NCBI GenBank assembly: GCA_947359465.1
Contig: CANAIC010000111.1
Coordinates: 62,001-126,000, forward strand
Length of the DNA: 64,000 nt
Origin: Metellina segmentata
Taxonomy: Eukaryota; Arthropoda; Arachnida; Araneae; Tetragnathidae
Direction of reading: 5' to 3'
Shown: one piece after another, positions 1 to 9,929 of the stretch
How positions within the stretch are numbered: the stretch's first letter is position 1
Layout: each line of letters opens with the position of its first letter
Made by a program: the position numbers and the translations under genes
The notes under the pieces: model-generated
The model's input: the letters and a program-made list of their open reading frames with translations, nothing else
Databases searched by the model: none
What the model was told of the DNA's origin: nothing

Positions 1-67
1 TTTCTTATTCTTCCCCCATAACAATATCTTTGAACTGATTTTACAAAAGAGGGATAGTTGTTTCCAC

Positions 68-82
68 AGAACAAAGTGTTCT
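68..82. repeat. 15-bp palindrome AGAACA-AAG-TGTTCT
   Basis: Perfect 6+6 inverted repeat with a 3-bp spacer, present in each monomer I checked (next copies at 1227 and 2386). It equals the textbook vertebrate steroid receptor (GR/AR class) half-site arrangement. In a satellite from a probable invertebrate, a chance match or a simple cruciform or protein-binding palindrome is at least as likely. Confidence 0.6.
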
Positions 83-156
83 AACAGTCATTTCAATTAA
101 TAATAACCCCAAGCATGTTAGCTGTGTTTATCGTTCTCTCTTCTCGTTGCATTCGA

Positions 157-189
157 CGGTTACGCCAACCGGGTACAACAAAACTGTAC
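157..189 (+). repeat. Two adjacent small hairpins
   Basis: CGGTT-ACGCC-AACCG (157-171) is followed by GTACA-ACAAAAC-TGTAC (173-189), both with perfect 5-bp stems. The C-to-T change in copies 29, 31, 37 and 38 falls in the first loop and leaves the stem intact, while copy 25 (T to A at 27977) breaks it. Function is unknown. Confidence 0.5.
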
Positions 190-250
190 AAGGTAGTGTT
201 TGACAATCAAGTTCAAATAGATGTTCTGATATCGCACTTTACTTCCTTTA

Positions 251-305
251 GGGGTTGGATACTTTGATTTATCATTGGTGAATTTTTGTTGAATGTCAAA
301 ACCCC
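251..305 (+). repeat. Stem-loop enclosing an Sm-like AATTTTTG
   Basis: GGGGTT (251-256) pairs with AACCCC (300-305), and TTGA (264-267) with TCAA (296-299), leaving AATTTTTG (281-288) in the loop. The G-to-C change at 266 that defines type c breaks the inner pairing. I infer no function; the Sm resemblance is weak because real sites usually lie between stems. Confidence 0.3.
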
Positions 306-512
306 ATTTTACTGGCTGCCTGCGAATAAATATCAAAGGGGGTACTTTTCACAACTATCTCGGACCATTCATACTCCCTATAATTCAATAACATTCCATC
401 CAACTTTATTGCCTTCCTAATTACATTTTTCTTCTCACTTATATGTATATTTTGCTAGGATTCATCTATGATAAATTGGAAATGTGTAAAAACACCCCTC
501 TTTCTTGCAAAT

Positions 513-531
513 AAAAATATAAAAAGTAAAA
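513..531 (-). terminator. Pol III-type T runs behind the 5S-like element
   Basis: On the minus strand the 3' end of the element (GGCC at 534-537) is followed within 3 nt by TTTT (528-531), then TTTTT (521-525) and TTTTT (513-517). Runs of four or more T are the normal Pol III stop signal. In the nine domain-2 deletion copies the first run is cut to TTT, leaving the second as the first usable stop. Confidence 0.5.
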
Positions 532-537
532 GTGGCC

Positions 538-657
538 ATATATATAACACGTGGTGTTCCTAAGTGGTCACTCTCCCAAGTACTGAGCACATCCGAATGT
601 GCATATCTTTGGTGATCGAATGAGAACGGGAGAATTGACCATAATATGGCCGTTGGC
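538..657 (-). pseudogene. 5S rRNA-like element, copy 1 (reference copy)
   Basis: 5S rRNA is the small RNA of the large ribosomal subunit, made by Pol III from tandem arrays. This minus-strand stretch starts GCCAACGGCCATA and is collinear with insect 5S to position 110 (CGTG at 548-551) without a gap; by eye 78 of 110 bases agree with fly 5S recalled from memory. Best kept are positions 1-13, 31-50 (GTTCTC..TCGATCACC), 74-80 (AGTACTT) and 89-110 (GACCACTTAGGAACACCACG). Helix V keeps 5 of 6 pairs, two of them changed on both sides or compatibly; outer helix IV still pairs. Helix I keeps only GCC/GGC plus one pair, helix III two of five pairs, and helix II is patchy. The 3' end carries an ATATATAT stretch where TTGTTGGC is expected. 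T runs follow directly. Most likely a 5S-derived relic kept uniform by array homogenisation; a very divergent working 5S is the alternative. Position 84 is A; flanks a and r1. Confidence 0.6.
561..608 (-). promoter_or_regulatory. Degenerate 5S internal control region
   Basis: By collinearity, box A (5S positions 50-64) lies at 594-608, the intermediate element at 586-591 and box C (80-97) at 561-578. By eye, box A keeps 9 of 15 and box C 11 of 18 fly 5S bases (12 with T at 84), which is below the average of the whole element. Promoter function is therefore not obviously preserved, and TFIIIA binding would have to be shown. Confidence 0.35.
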
Positions 658-852
658 AGACGTTTGATCATAAATACCTAAAAACAAAGTGAGGAATATT
701 TGAAGGCAGTAGGGATTGCTTCGAAAATGGTTAGAAATACACTTGTATGTTAGAGGGAGCATAGAGAAAAGTTACACATATTTAAGTAAACTATCGAATA
801 CTTCAAATTGTATCGAAACTTTACCTCTAAATACGAGTATATTCCTACTCCC

Positions 853-863
853 TGTTCGATTCC
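853..863 (+). promoter_or_regulatory. tRNA B-box-like 11-mer
   Basis: TGTTCGATTCC differs from the tRNA/SINE B-box consensus GGTTCGANTCC at one base. The surrounding T arm (850-866) forms only three of five pairs, no A box lies at a suitable distance upstream, and no acceptor strand pairs with the sequence that follows. It may be chance or a remnant of a tRNA-derived element. Confidence 0.2.
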
Positions 864-922
864 TGGTCGTGGAGGGCATAAACGTTGTTAATCAGAACAA
901 CAAAGGAAAAACATGCCTTTAT

Positions 923-939
923 TTGTTGTACTACAACAA
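923..939. repeat. 17-bp palindrome with one central base
   Basis: TTGTTGTA-C-TACAACAA: two perfect 8-bp arms around a single C, seen in every monomer I checked, beside the AT-rich TTTATTTATAGTATAGTAG. It could extrude as a cruciform or bind a dimeric protein; nothing in the sequence decides between these and chance. Confidence 0.5.
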
Positions 940-1696
940 TTTATTTATAGTATAGTAGTGTGGAGACAATGCTCTTAGAAAGAATGAAATTTAAACAGTC
1001 CATTCGACAACAGTTGAGTGAACAATAATGGAATACAATAAAAACCATTCAAATGGCAACCAACAATTGAAATCTTTTGAATTGCAAAAGACTGAAATCT
1101 ATTGATCGGTATAATAACAATCGAACAAGAATGGGAGGATCCGATAACAATGGAATCTTTTTCTTATTCTTCCCCCATAACAATATCTTTGAACTGATTT
1201 TACAAAAGAGGGATAGTTGTTTCCACAGAACAAAGTGTTCTAACAGTCATTTCAATTAATAATAACCCCAAGCATGTTAGCTGTGTTTATCGTTCTCTTT
1301 TCTCGTCGCATTCGACGGTTACGCCAACCGGGTACAACAAAACTGTACAAGGTAGTGTTTGACAATCAAGTTCAAATAGATGTTCTGATATCGCACTTTA
1401 CTTCCTTTAGGGGTTGCATACTTTGATTTATCATTGGTGAATTTTTGTTGAATGTCAAAACCCCATTTTACTGGCTGCCTGCGAATAAATATCAAAGGGG
1501 GTACTTTTCACAACTATCTCGGACCATTCATACTCCCTATAATTCAATAACATTCCATCCAACTTTATTGCCTTCCTAATTACATTTTTTTTCTCACTTA
1601 TATGTATATTTTGCTAGGATTCATCTATGATAAATTGGAAATGTGTAAAAACACCCCTCTTTCTTGCAAATAAAAATATAAAAAGTAAAAGTGGCC

Positions 1697-1816
1697 ATAT
1701 ATATAACACGTGGTGTTCCTAAGTGGTCACTCACCCAAGTACTGAGCACATCCGAATGTGCATATCTTTGGTGATCGAATGAGAACGGGAGAATTGACCA
1801 TAATATGGCCGTTGGC
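1697..1816 (-). pseudogene. 5S rRNA-like element, copy 2
   Basis: T at position 84 (the fly base), which lets helix IV extend by U84-A93 and G85-C92. Left flank b, right flank r2. Confidence 0.58.
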
Positions 1817-2855
1817 AGACGTTTGATCATAAATACCTAAAAACAAAGTGAGGAATATTTGAAGGCAGTAGGGATTGCTTCGAAAATGGTTAGAAATACA
1901 CTTGTATGTTAGAGGGAGCATAGAGAAAAGTTACACATATTTAAGTAAACTATCGAATACTTCAAATTGTATCGAAAGTTTACCTCTAAATACGAGTATA
2001 TTCCTACTCCCTGTTCGATTCCTGGTCGTGGAGGGCATAAACGTTGTTAATCAGAACAACAAAGGAAAAACATGCCTTTATTTGTTGTACTACAACAATT
2101 TATTTATAGTATAGTAGTGTGGAGACAATGCTCTTAGAAAGAATGAAATTTAAACAGTCCATTCGACAACAGTTGAGTGAACAATAATGGAATACAATAA
2201 AAACCATTCAAATGGCAACCAACAATTGAAATCTTTTGAATTGCAAAAGACTGAAATCTATTGATCGGTATAATAACAATCGAACAAGAATGGGAGGATC
2301 CGATAACAATGGAATCTTTTTCTTATTCTTCCCCCATAACAATATCTTTGAACTGATTTTACAAAAGAGGGATAGTTGTTTCCACAGAACAAAGTGTTCT
2401 AACAGTCATTTCAATTAATAATAACCCCAAGCATGTTAGCTGTGTTTATCGTTCTCTTTTCTCGTCGCATTCGACGGTTACGCCAACCGGGTACAACAAA
2501 ACTGTACAAGGTAGTGTTTGACAATCAAGTTCAAATAGATGTTCTGATATCGCACTTTACTTCCTTTAGGGGTTGCATACTTTGATTTATCATTGGTGAA
2601 TTTTTGTTGAATGTCAAAACCCCATTTTACTGGCTGCCTGCGAATAAATATCAAAGGGGGTACTTTTCACAACTATCTCGGACCATTCATACTCCCTATA
2701 ATTCAATAACATTCCATCCAACTTTATTGCCTTCCTAATTACATTTTTTTTCTCACTTATATGTATATTTTGCTAGGATTCATCTATGATAAATTGGAAA
2801 TGTGTAAAAACACCCCTCTTTCTTGCAAATAAAAATATAAAAAGTAAAAGTGGCC

Positions 2856-2975
2856 ATATATATAACACGTGGTGTTCCTAAGTGGTCACTCACCCAAGTA
2901 CTGAGCACATCCGAATGTGCATATCTTTGGTGATCGAATGAGAACGGGAGAATTGACCATAATATGGCCGTTGGC
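2856..2975 (-). pseudogene. 5S rRNA-like element, copy 3
   Basis: T at position 84. Left flank b, right flank r3: a b-type monomer that changes to the GTTCGTGG/GTTTTTAA type behind the element. Confidence 0.58.
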
Positions 2976-4014
2976 AGACGTTTGATCATAAATACCTAAA
3001 AACAAAGTGAGGAATATTTGAAGGCAGTAGGGATTGCTTCGAAAATGGTTAGAAATACACTTGTATGTTAGAGGGAGCATAGAGAAAAGTTACACATATT
3101 TAAGTAAACTATCGAATACTTCAAATTGTATCGAAACTTTACCTCTAAATACGAGTATATTCCTACTCCCTGTTCGATTCCTGTTCGTGGAGGGCATAAA
3201 CGTTTTTAATCAGAACAACAAAGGAAAAACATGCCTTTATTTGTTGTACTACAACAATTTATTTATAGTATAGTAGTGTGGAGACAATGCTCTTAGAAAG
3301 AATGAAATTTAAACAGTCCATTCGACAACAGTTGAGTGAACAATAATGGAATACAATAAAAACCATTCAAATGGCAACCAACAATTGAAATCTTTTGAAT
3401 TGCAAAAGACTGAAATCTATTGATCGGTATAATAACAATCGAACAAGAATGGGAGGATCCGATAACAATGGAATCTTTTTCTTATTCTTCCCCCATAACA
3501 ATATCTTTGAACTGATTTTACAAAAGAGGGATAGTTGTTTCCACAGAACAAAGTGTTCTAACAGTCATTTCAATTAATAATAACCCCAAGCATGTTAGCT
3601 GTGTTTATCGTTCTCTCTTCTCGTTGCATTCGACGGTTACGCCAACCGGGTACAACAAAACTGTACAAGGTAGTGTTTGACAATCAAGTTCAAATAGATG
3701 TTCTGATATCGCACTTTACTTCCTTTAGGGGTTGGATACTTTGATTTATCATTGGTGAATTTTTGTTGAATGTCAAAACCCCATTTTACTGGCTGCCTGC
3801 GAATAAATATCAAAGGGGGTACTTTTCACAACTATCTCGGACCATTCATACTCCCTATAATTCAATAACATTCCATCCAACTTTATTGCCTTCCTAATTA
3901 CATTTTTCTTCTCACTTATATGTATATTTTGCTAGGATTCATCTATGATAAATTGGAAATGTGTAAAAACACCCCTCTTTCTTGCAAATAAAAATATAAA
4001 AAGTAAAAGTGGCC

Positions 4015-4134
4015 ATATATATAACACGTGGTGTTCCTAAGTGGTCACTCTCCCAAGTACTGAGCACATCCGAATGTGCATATCTTTGGTGATCGAATGA
4101 GAACGGGAGAATTGACCATAATATGGCCGTTGGC
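4015..4134 (-). pseudogene. 5S rRNA-like element, copy 4
   Basis: A at position 84. Left flank a, right flank r1, the same class as copy 1. Confidence 0.57.
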
Positions 4135-5173
4135 AGACGTTTGATCATAAATACCTAAAAACAAAGTGAGGAATATTTGAAGGCAGTAGGGATTGCTTCG
4201 AAAATGGTTAGAAATACACTTGTATGTTAGAGGGAGCATAGAGAAAAGTTACACATATTTAAGTAAACTATCGAATACTTCAAATTGTATCGAAACTTTA
4301 CCTCTAAATACGAGTATATTCCTACTCCCTGTTCGATTCCTGGTCGTGGAGGGCATAAACGTTGTTAATCAGAACAACAAAGGAAAAACATGCCTTTATT
4401 TGTTGTACTACAACAATTTATTTATAGTATAGTAGTGTGGAGACAATGCTCTTAGAAAGAATGAAATTTAAACAGTCCATTCGACAACAGTTGAGTGAAC
4501 AATAATGGAATACAATAAAAACCATTCAAATGGCAACCAACAATTGAAATCTTTTGAATTGCAAAAGACTGAAATCTATTGATCGGTATAATAACAATCG
4601 AACAAGAATGGGAGGATCCGATAACAATGGAATCTTTTTCTTATTCTTCCCCCATAACAATATCTTTGAACTGATTTTACAAAAGAGGGATAGTTGTTTC
4701 CACAGAACAAAGTGTTCTAACAGTCATTTCAATTAATAATAACCCCAAGCATGTTAGCTGTGTTTATCGTTCTCTTTTCTCGTCGCATTCGACGGTTACG
4801 CCAACCGGGTACAACAAAACTGTACAAGGTAGTGTTTGACAATCAAGTTCAAATAGATGTTCTGATATCGCACTTTACTTCCTTTAGGGGTTGCATACTT
4901 TGATTTATCATTGGTGAATTTTTGTTGAATGTCAAAACCCCATTTTACTGGCTGCCTGCGAATAAATATCAAAGGGGGTACTTTTCACAACTATCTCGGA
5001 CCATTCATACTCCCTATAATTCAATAACATTCCATCCAACTTTATTGCCTTCCTAATTACATTTTTTTTCTCACTTATATGTATATTTTGCTAGGATTCA
5101 TCTATGATAAATTGGAAATGTGTAAAAACACCCCTCTTTCTTGCAAATAAAAATATAAAAAGTAAAAGTGGCC

Positions 5174-5293
5174 ATATATATAACACGTGGTGTTCCTAAG
5201 TGGTCACTCACCCAAGTACTGAGCACATCCGAATGTGCATATCTTTGGTGATCGAATGAGAACGGGAGAATTGACCATAATATGGCCGTTGGC
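5174..5293 (-). pseudogene. 5S rRNA-like element, copy 5
   Basis: T at position 84. Left flank b, right flank r2; first of a run of three like copies. Confidence 0.58.
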
Positions 5294-6332
5294 AGACGTT
5301 TGATCATAAATACCTAAAAACAAAGTGAGGAATATTTGAAGGCAGTAGGGATTGCTTCGAAAATGGTTAGAAATACACTTGTATGTTAGAGGGAGCATAG
5401 AGAAAAGTTACACATATTTAAGTAAACTATCGAATACTTCAAATTGTATCGAAAGTTTACCTCTAAATACGAGTATATTCCTACTCCCTGTTCGATTCCT
5501 GGTCGTGGAGGGCATAAACGTTGTTAATCAGAACAACAAAGGAAAAACATGCCTTTATTTGTTGTACTACAACAATTTATTTATAGTATAGTAGTGTGGA
5601 GACAATGCTCTTAGAAAGAATGAAATTTAAACAGTCCATTCGACAACAGTTGAGTGAACAATAATGGAATACAATAAAAACCATTCAAATGGCAACCAAC
5701 AATTGAAATCTTTTGAATTGCAAAAGACTGAAATCTATTGATCGGTATAATAACAATCGAACAAGAATGGGAGGATCCGATAACAATGGAATCTTTTTCT
5801 TATTCTTCCCCCATAACAATATCTTTGAACTGATTTTACAAAAGAGGGATAGTTGTTTCCACAGAACAAAGTGTTCTAACAGTCATTTCAATTAATAATA
5901 ACCCCAAGCATGTTAGCTGTGTTTATCGTTCTCTTTTCTCGTCGCATTCGACGGTTACGCCAACCGGGTACAACAAAACTGTACAAGGTAGTGTTTGACA
6001 ATCAAGTTCAAATAGATGTTCTGATATCGCACTTTACTTCCTTTAGGGGTTGCATACTTTGATTTATCATTGGTGAATTTTTGTTGAATGTCAAAACCCC
6101 ATTTTACTGGCTGCCTGCGAATAAATATCAAAGGGGGTACTTTTCACAACTATCTCGGACCATTCATACTCCCTATAATTCAATAACATTCCATCCAACT
6201 TTATTGCCTTCCTAATTACATTTTTTTTCTCACTTATATGTATATTTTGCTAGGATTCATCTATGATAAATTGGAAATGTGTAAAAACACCCCTCTTTCT
6301 TGCAAATAAAAATATAAAAAGTAAAAGTGGCC

Positions 6333-6452
6333 ATATATATAACACGTGGTGTTCCTAAGTGGTCACTCACCCAAGTACTGAGCACATCCGAATGTGCATA
6401 TCTTTGGTGATCGAATGAGAACGGGAGAATTGACCATAATATGGCCGTTGGC
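6333..6452 (-). pseudogene. 5S rRNA-like element, copy 6
   Basis: T at position 84. Flanks b and r2, no difference from copy 5 seen. Confidence 0.58.
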
Positions 6453-7491
6453 AGACGTTTGATCATAAATACCTAAAAACAAAGTGAGGAATATTTGAAG
6501 GCAGTAGGGATTGCTTCGAAAATGGTTAGAAATACACTTGTATGTTAGAGGGAGCATAGAGAAAAGTTACACATATTTAAGTAAACTATCGAATACTTCA
6601 AATTGTATCGAAAGTTTACCTCTAAATACGAGTATATTCCTACTCCCTGTTCGATTCCTGGTCGTGGAGGGCATAAACGTTGTTAATCAGAACAACAAAG
6701 GAAAAACATGCCTTTATTTGTTGTACTACAACAATTTATTTATAGTATAGTAGTGTGGAGACAATGCTCTTAGAAAGAATGAAATTTAAACAGTCCATTC
6801 GACAACAGTTGAGTGAACAATAATGGAATACAATAAAAACCATTCAAATGGCAACCAACAATTGAAATCTTTTGAATTGCAAAAGACTGAAATCTATTGA
6901 TCGGTATAATAACAATCGAACAAGAATGGGAGGATCCGATAACAATGGAATCTTTTTCTTATTCTTCCCCCATAACAATATCTTTGAACTGATTTTACAA
7001 AAGAGGGATAGTTGTTTCCACAGAACAAAGTGTTCTAACAGTCATTTCAATTAATAATAACCCCAAGCATGTTAGCTGTGTTTATCGTTCTCTTTTCTCG
7101 TCGCATTCGACGGTTACGCCAACCGGGTACAACAAAACTGTACAAGGTAGTGTTTGACAATCAAGTTCAAATAGATGTTCTGATATCGCACTTTACTTCC
7201 TTTAGGGGTTGCATACTTTGATTTATCATTGGTGAATTTTTGTTGAATGTCAAAACCCCATTTTACTGGCTGCCTGCGAATAAATATCAAAGGGGGTACT
7301 TTTCACAACTATCTCGGACCATTCATACTCCCTATAATTCAATAACATTCCATCCAACTTTATTGCCTTCCTAATTACATTTTTTTTCTCACTTATATGT
7401 ATATTTTGCTAGGATTCATCTATGATAAATTGGAAATGTGTAAAAACACCCCTCTTTCTTGCAAATAAAAATATAAAAAGTAAAAGTGGCC

Positions 7492-7611
7492 ATATATATA
7501 ACACGTGGTGTTCCTAAGTGGTCACTCACCCAAGTACTGAGCACATCCGAATGTGCATATCTTTGGTGATCGAATGAGAACGGGAGAATTGACCATAATA
7601 TGGCCGTTGGC
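7492..7611 (-). pseudogene. 5S rRNA-like element, copy 7
   Basis: T at position 84. Flanks b and r2, last of the copy 5-7 run. Confidence 0.58.
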
Positions 7612-8650
7612 AGACGTTTGATCATAAATACCTAAAAACAAAGTGAGGAATATTTGAAGGCAGTAGGGATTGCTTCGAAAATGGTTAGAAATACACTTGT
7701 ATGTTAGAGGGAGCATAGAGAAAAGTTACACATATTTAAGTAAACTATCGAATACTTCAAATTGTATCGAAAGTTTACCTCTAAATACGAGTATATTCCT
7801 ACTCCCTGTTCGATTCCTGGTCGTGGAGGGCATAAACGTTGTTAATCAGAACAACAAAGGAAAAACATGCCTTTATTTGTTGTACTACAACAATTTATTT
7901 ATAGTATAGTAGTGTGGAGACAATGCTCTTAGAAAGAATGAAATTTAAACAGTCCATTCGACAACAGTTGAGTGAACAATAATGGAATACAATAAAAACC
8001 ATTCAAATGGCAACCAACAATTGAAATCTTTTGAATTGCAAAAGACTGAAATCTATTGATCGGTATAATAACAATCGAACAAGAATGGGAGGATCCGATA
8101 ACAATGGAATCTTTTTCTTATTCTTCCCCCATAACAATATCTTTGAACTGATTTTACAAAAGAGGGATAGTTGTTTCCACAGAACAAAGTGTTCTAACAG
8201 TCATTTCAATTAATAATAACCCCAAGCATGTTAGCTGTGTTTATCGTTCTCTTTTCTCGTCGCATTCGACGGTTACGCCAACCGGGTACAACAAAACTGT
8301 ACAAGGTAGTGTTTGACAATCAAGTTCAAATAGATGTTCTGATATCGCACTTTACTTCCTTTAGGGGTTGCATACTTTGATTTATCATTGGTGAATTTTT
8401 GTTGAATGTCAAAACCCCATTTTACTGGCTGCCTGCGAATAAATATCAAAGGGGGTACTTTTCACAACTATCTCGGACCATTCATACTCCCTATAATTCA
8501 ATAACATTCCATCCAACTTTATTGCCTTCCTAATTACATTTTTCTTCTCACTTATATGTATATTTTGCTAGGATTCATCTATGATAAATTGGAAATGTGT
8601 AAAAACACCCCTCTTTCTTGCAAATAAAAATATAAAAAGTAAAAGTGGCC

Positions 8651-8770
8651 ATATATATAACACGTGGTGTTCCTAAGTGGTCACTCTCCCAAGTACTGAG
8701 CACATCCGAATGTGCATATCTTTGGTGATCGAATGAGAACGGGAGAATTGACCATAATATGGCCGTTGGC
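8651..8770 (-). pseudogene. 5S rRNA-like element, copy 8
   Basis: A at position 84. Mosaic left flank: b at the CTCGTCGC and GCATACTTTG sites, then a at the T tract (broken by C). Right flank r3. The switch lies between about 8371 and 8544. Confidence 0.58.
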
Positions 8771-9809
8771 AGACGTTTGATCATAAATACCTAAAAACAA
8801 AGTGAGGAATATTTGAAGGCAGTAGGGATTGCTTCGAAAATGGTTAGAAATACACTTGTATGTTAGAGGGAGCATAGAGAAAAGTTACACATATTTAAGT
8901 AAACTATCGAATACTTCAAATTGTATCGAAACTTTACCTCTAAATACGAGTATATTCCTACTCCCTGTTCGATTCCTGTTCGTGGAGGGCATAAACGTTT
9001 TTAATCAGAACAACAAAGGAAAAACATGCCTTTATTTGTTGTACTACAACAATTTATTTATAGTATAGTAGTGTGGAGACAATGCTCTTAGAAAGAATGA
9101 AATTTAAACAGTCCATTCGACAACAGTTGAGTGAACAATAATGGAATACAATAAAAACCATTCAAATGGCAACCAACAATTGAAATCTTTTGAATTGCAA
9201 AAGACTGAAATCTATTGATCGGTATAATAACAATCGAACAAGAATGGGAGGATCCGATAACAATGGAATCTTTTTCTTATTCTTCCCCCATAACAATATC
9301 TTTGAACTGATTTTACAAAAGAGGGATAGTTGTTTCCACAGAACAAAGTGTTCTAACAGTCATTTCAATTAATAATAACCCCAAGCATGTTAGCTGTGTT
9401 TATCGTTCTCTCTTCTCGTTGCATTCGACGGTTACGCCAACCGGGTACAACAAAACTGTACAAGGTAGTGTTTGACAATCAAGTTCAAATAGATGTTCTG
9501 ATATCGCACTTTACTTCCTTTAGGGGTTGGATACTTTGATTTATCATTGGTGAATTTTTGTTGAATGTCAAAACCCCATTTTACTGGCTGCCTGCGAATA
9601 AATATCAAAGGGGGTACTTTTCACAACTATCTCGGACCATTCATACTCCCTATAATTCAATAACATTCCATCCAACTTTATTGCCTTCCTAATTACATTT
9701 TTCTTCTCACTTATATGTATATTTTGCTAGGATTCATCTATGATAAATTGGAAATGTGTAAAAACACCCCTCTTTCTTGCAAATAAAAATATAAAAAGTA
9801 AAAGTGGCC

Positions 9810-9929
9810 ATATATATAACACGTGGTGTTCCTAAGTGGTCACTCTCCCAAGTACTGAGCACATCCGAATGTGCATATCTTTGGTGATCGAATGAGAACG
9901 GGAGAATTGACCATAATATGGCCGTTGGC
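9810..9929 (-). pseudogene. 5S rRNA-like element, copy 9
   Basis: A at position 84. Flanks a and r1. Confidence 0.57.

Larger units (their letters stand above)
1..533. other. Monomer left flank (copy 1), noncoding spacer
   Basis: Spacer beyond the 3' end of the minus-strand 5S-like element, described in copy 1. It holds a 15-bp palindrome (68-82), two adjacent hairpins (157-171 and 173-189), a longer stem-loop enclosing an Sm-like motif (251-305), a pyrimidine-rich tract near 425-435 and the Pol III-type T runs (minus strand) at 513-531. Its marker sites define left flank types a to e. A forward reading frame from 115 is closed by TGA at 265-267 in many copies and open only where GGATACTTTC occurs, so I do not treat it as a gene. 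Confidence 0.8.
658..1159. other. Monomer right flank (copy 1), noncoding spacer
   Basis: Spacer upstream of the minus-strand 5S-like element, described in copy 1. It contains an AT-rich stretch just before the element, a tRNA B-box-like 11-mer (853-863), the inverted repeat GTTGTT-AATCAG-AACAAC near 884-901 (broken in r3 and r4 copies, which read GTTTTT), a 17-bp palindrome (923-939) and the GGATCC site (1137-1142). Marker sites here define right flank types r1 to r5. Forward frames of 79 codons (716-955) and 60 codons (1077-1259) run through it with no recognisable domain, no start context and no codon-type bias in their changes. Confidence 0.8.

Noticed and set aside
462..671. Minus-strand open frames of 64-71 codons over the 5S-like element
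   Set aside because: They overlap each other and the 5S-like element, and the C-terminal end changes frame in the 1,158-bp copies, so they are chance frames of a noncoding sequence.
671..676. TATA-like TATTTA upstream of the 5S-like element on the minus strand
   Set aside because: It sits 14-19 bases before the element instead of 25-30, and the region is AT-rich, so the match carries little weight.
850..866. A tRNA gene or tRNA-derived SINE around the B-box-like 11-mer
   Set aside because: The T arm forms three of five pairs, no A box or acceptor partner is found, and no SINE tail or target duplication is visible.
716..955. Forward open frame of 79 codons in each monomer, and a 60-codon frame at 1077-1259
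   Set aside because: No recognisable domain or start context, present only because the monomer repeats, and the changes between copies (Val/Phe, Ser/Thr, Asp/Glu) show no bias to silent sites.
1..1159. Nematode-type 5S/SL1 unit, suggested by its size of about 1 kb
   Set aside because: The SL1 leader is absent on both strands, and the 5S-like element resembles arthropod more than nematode 5S.
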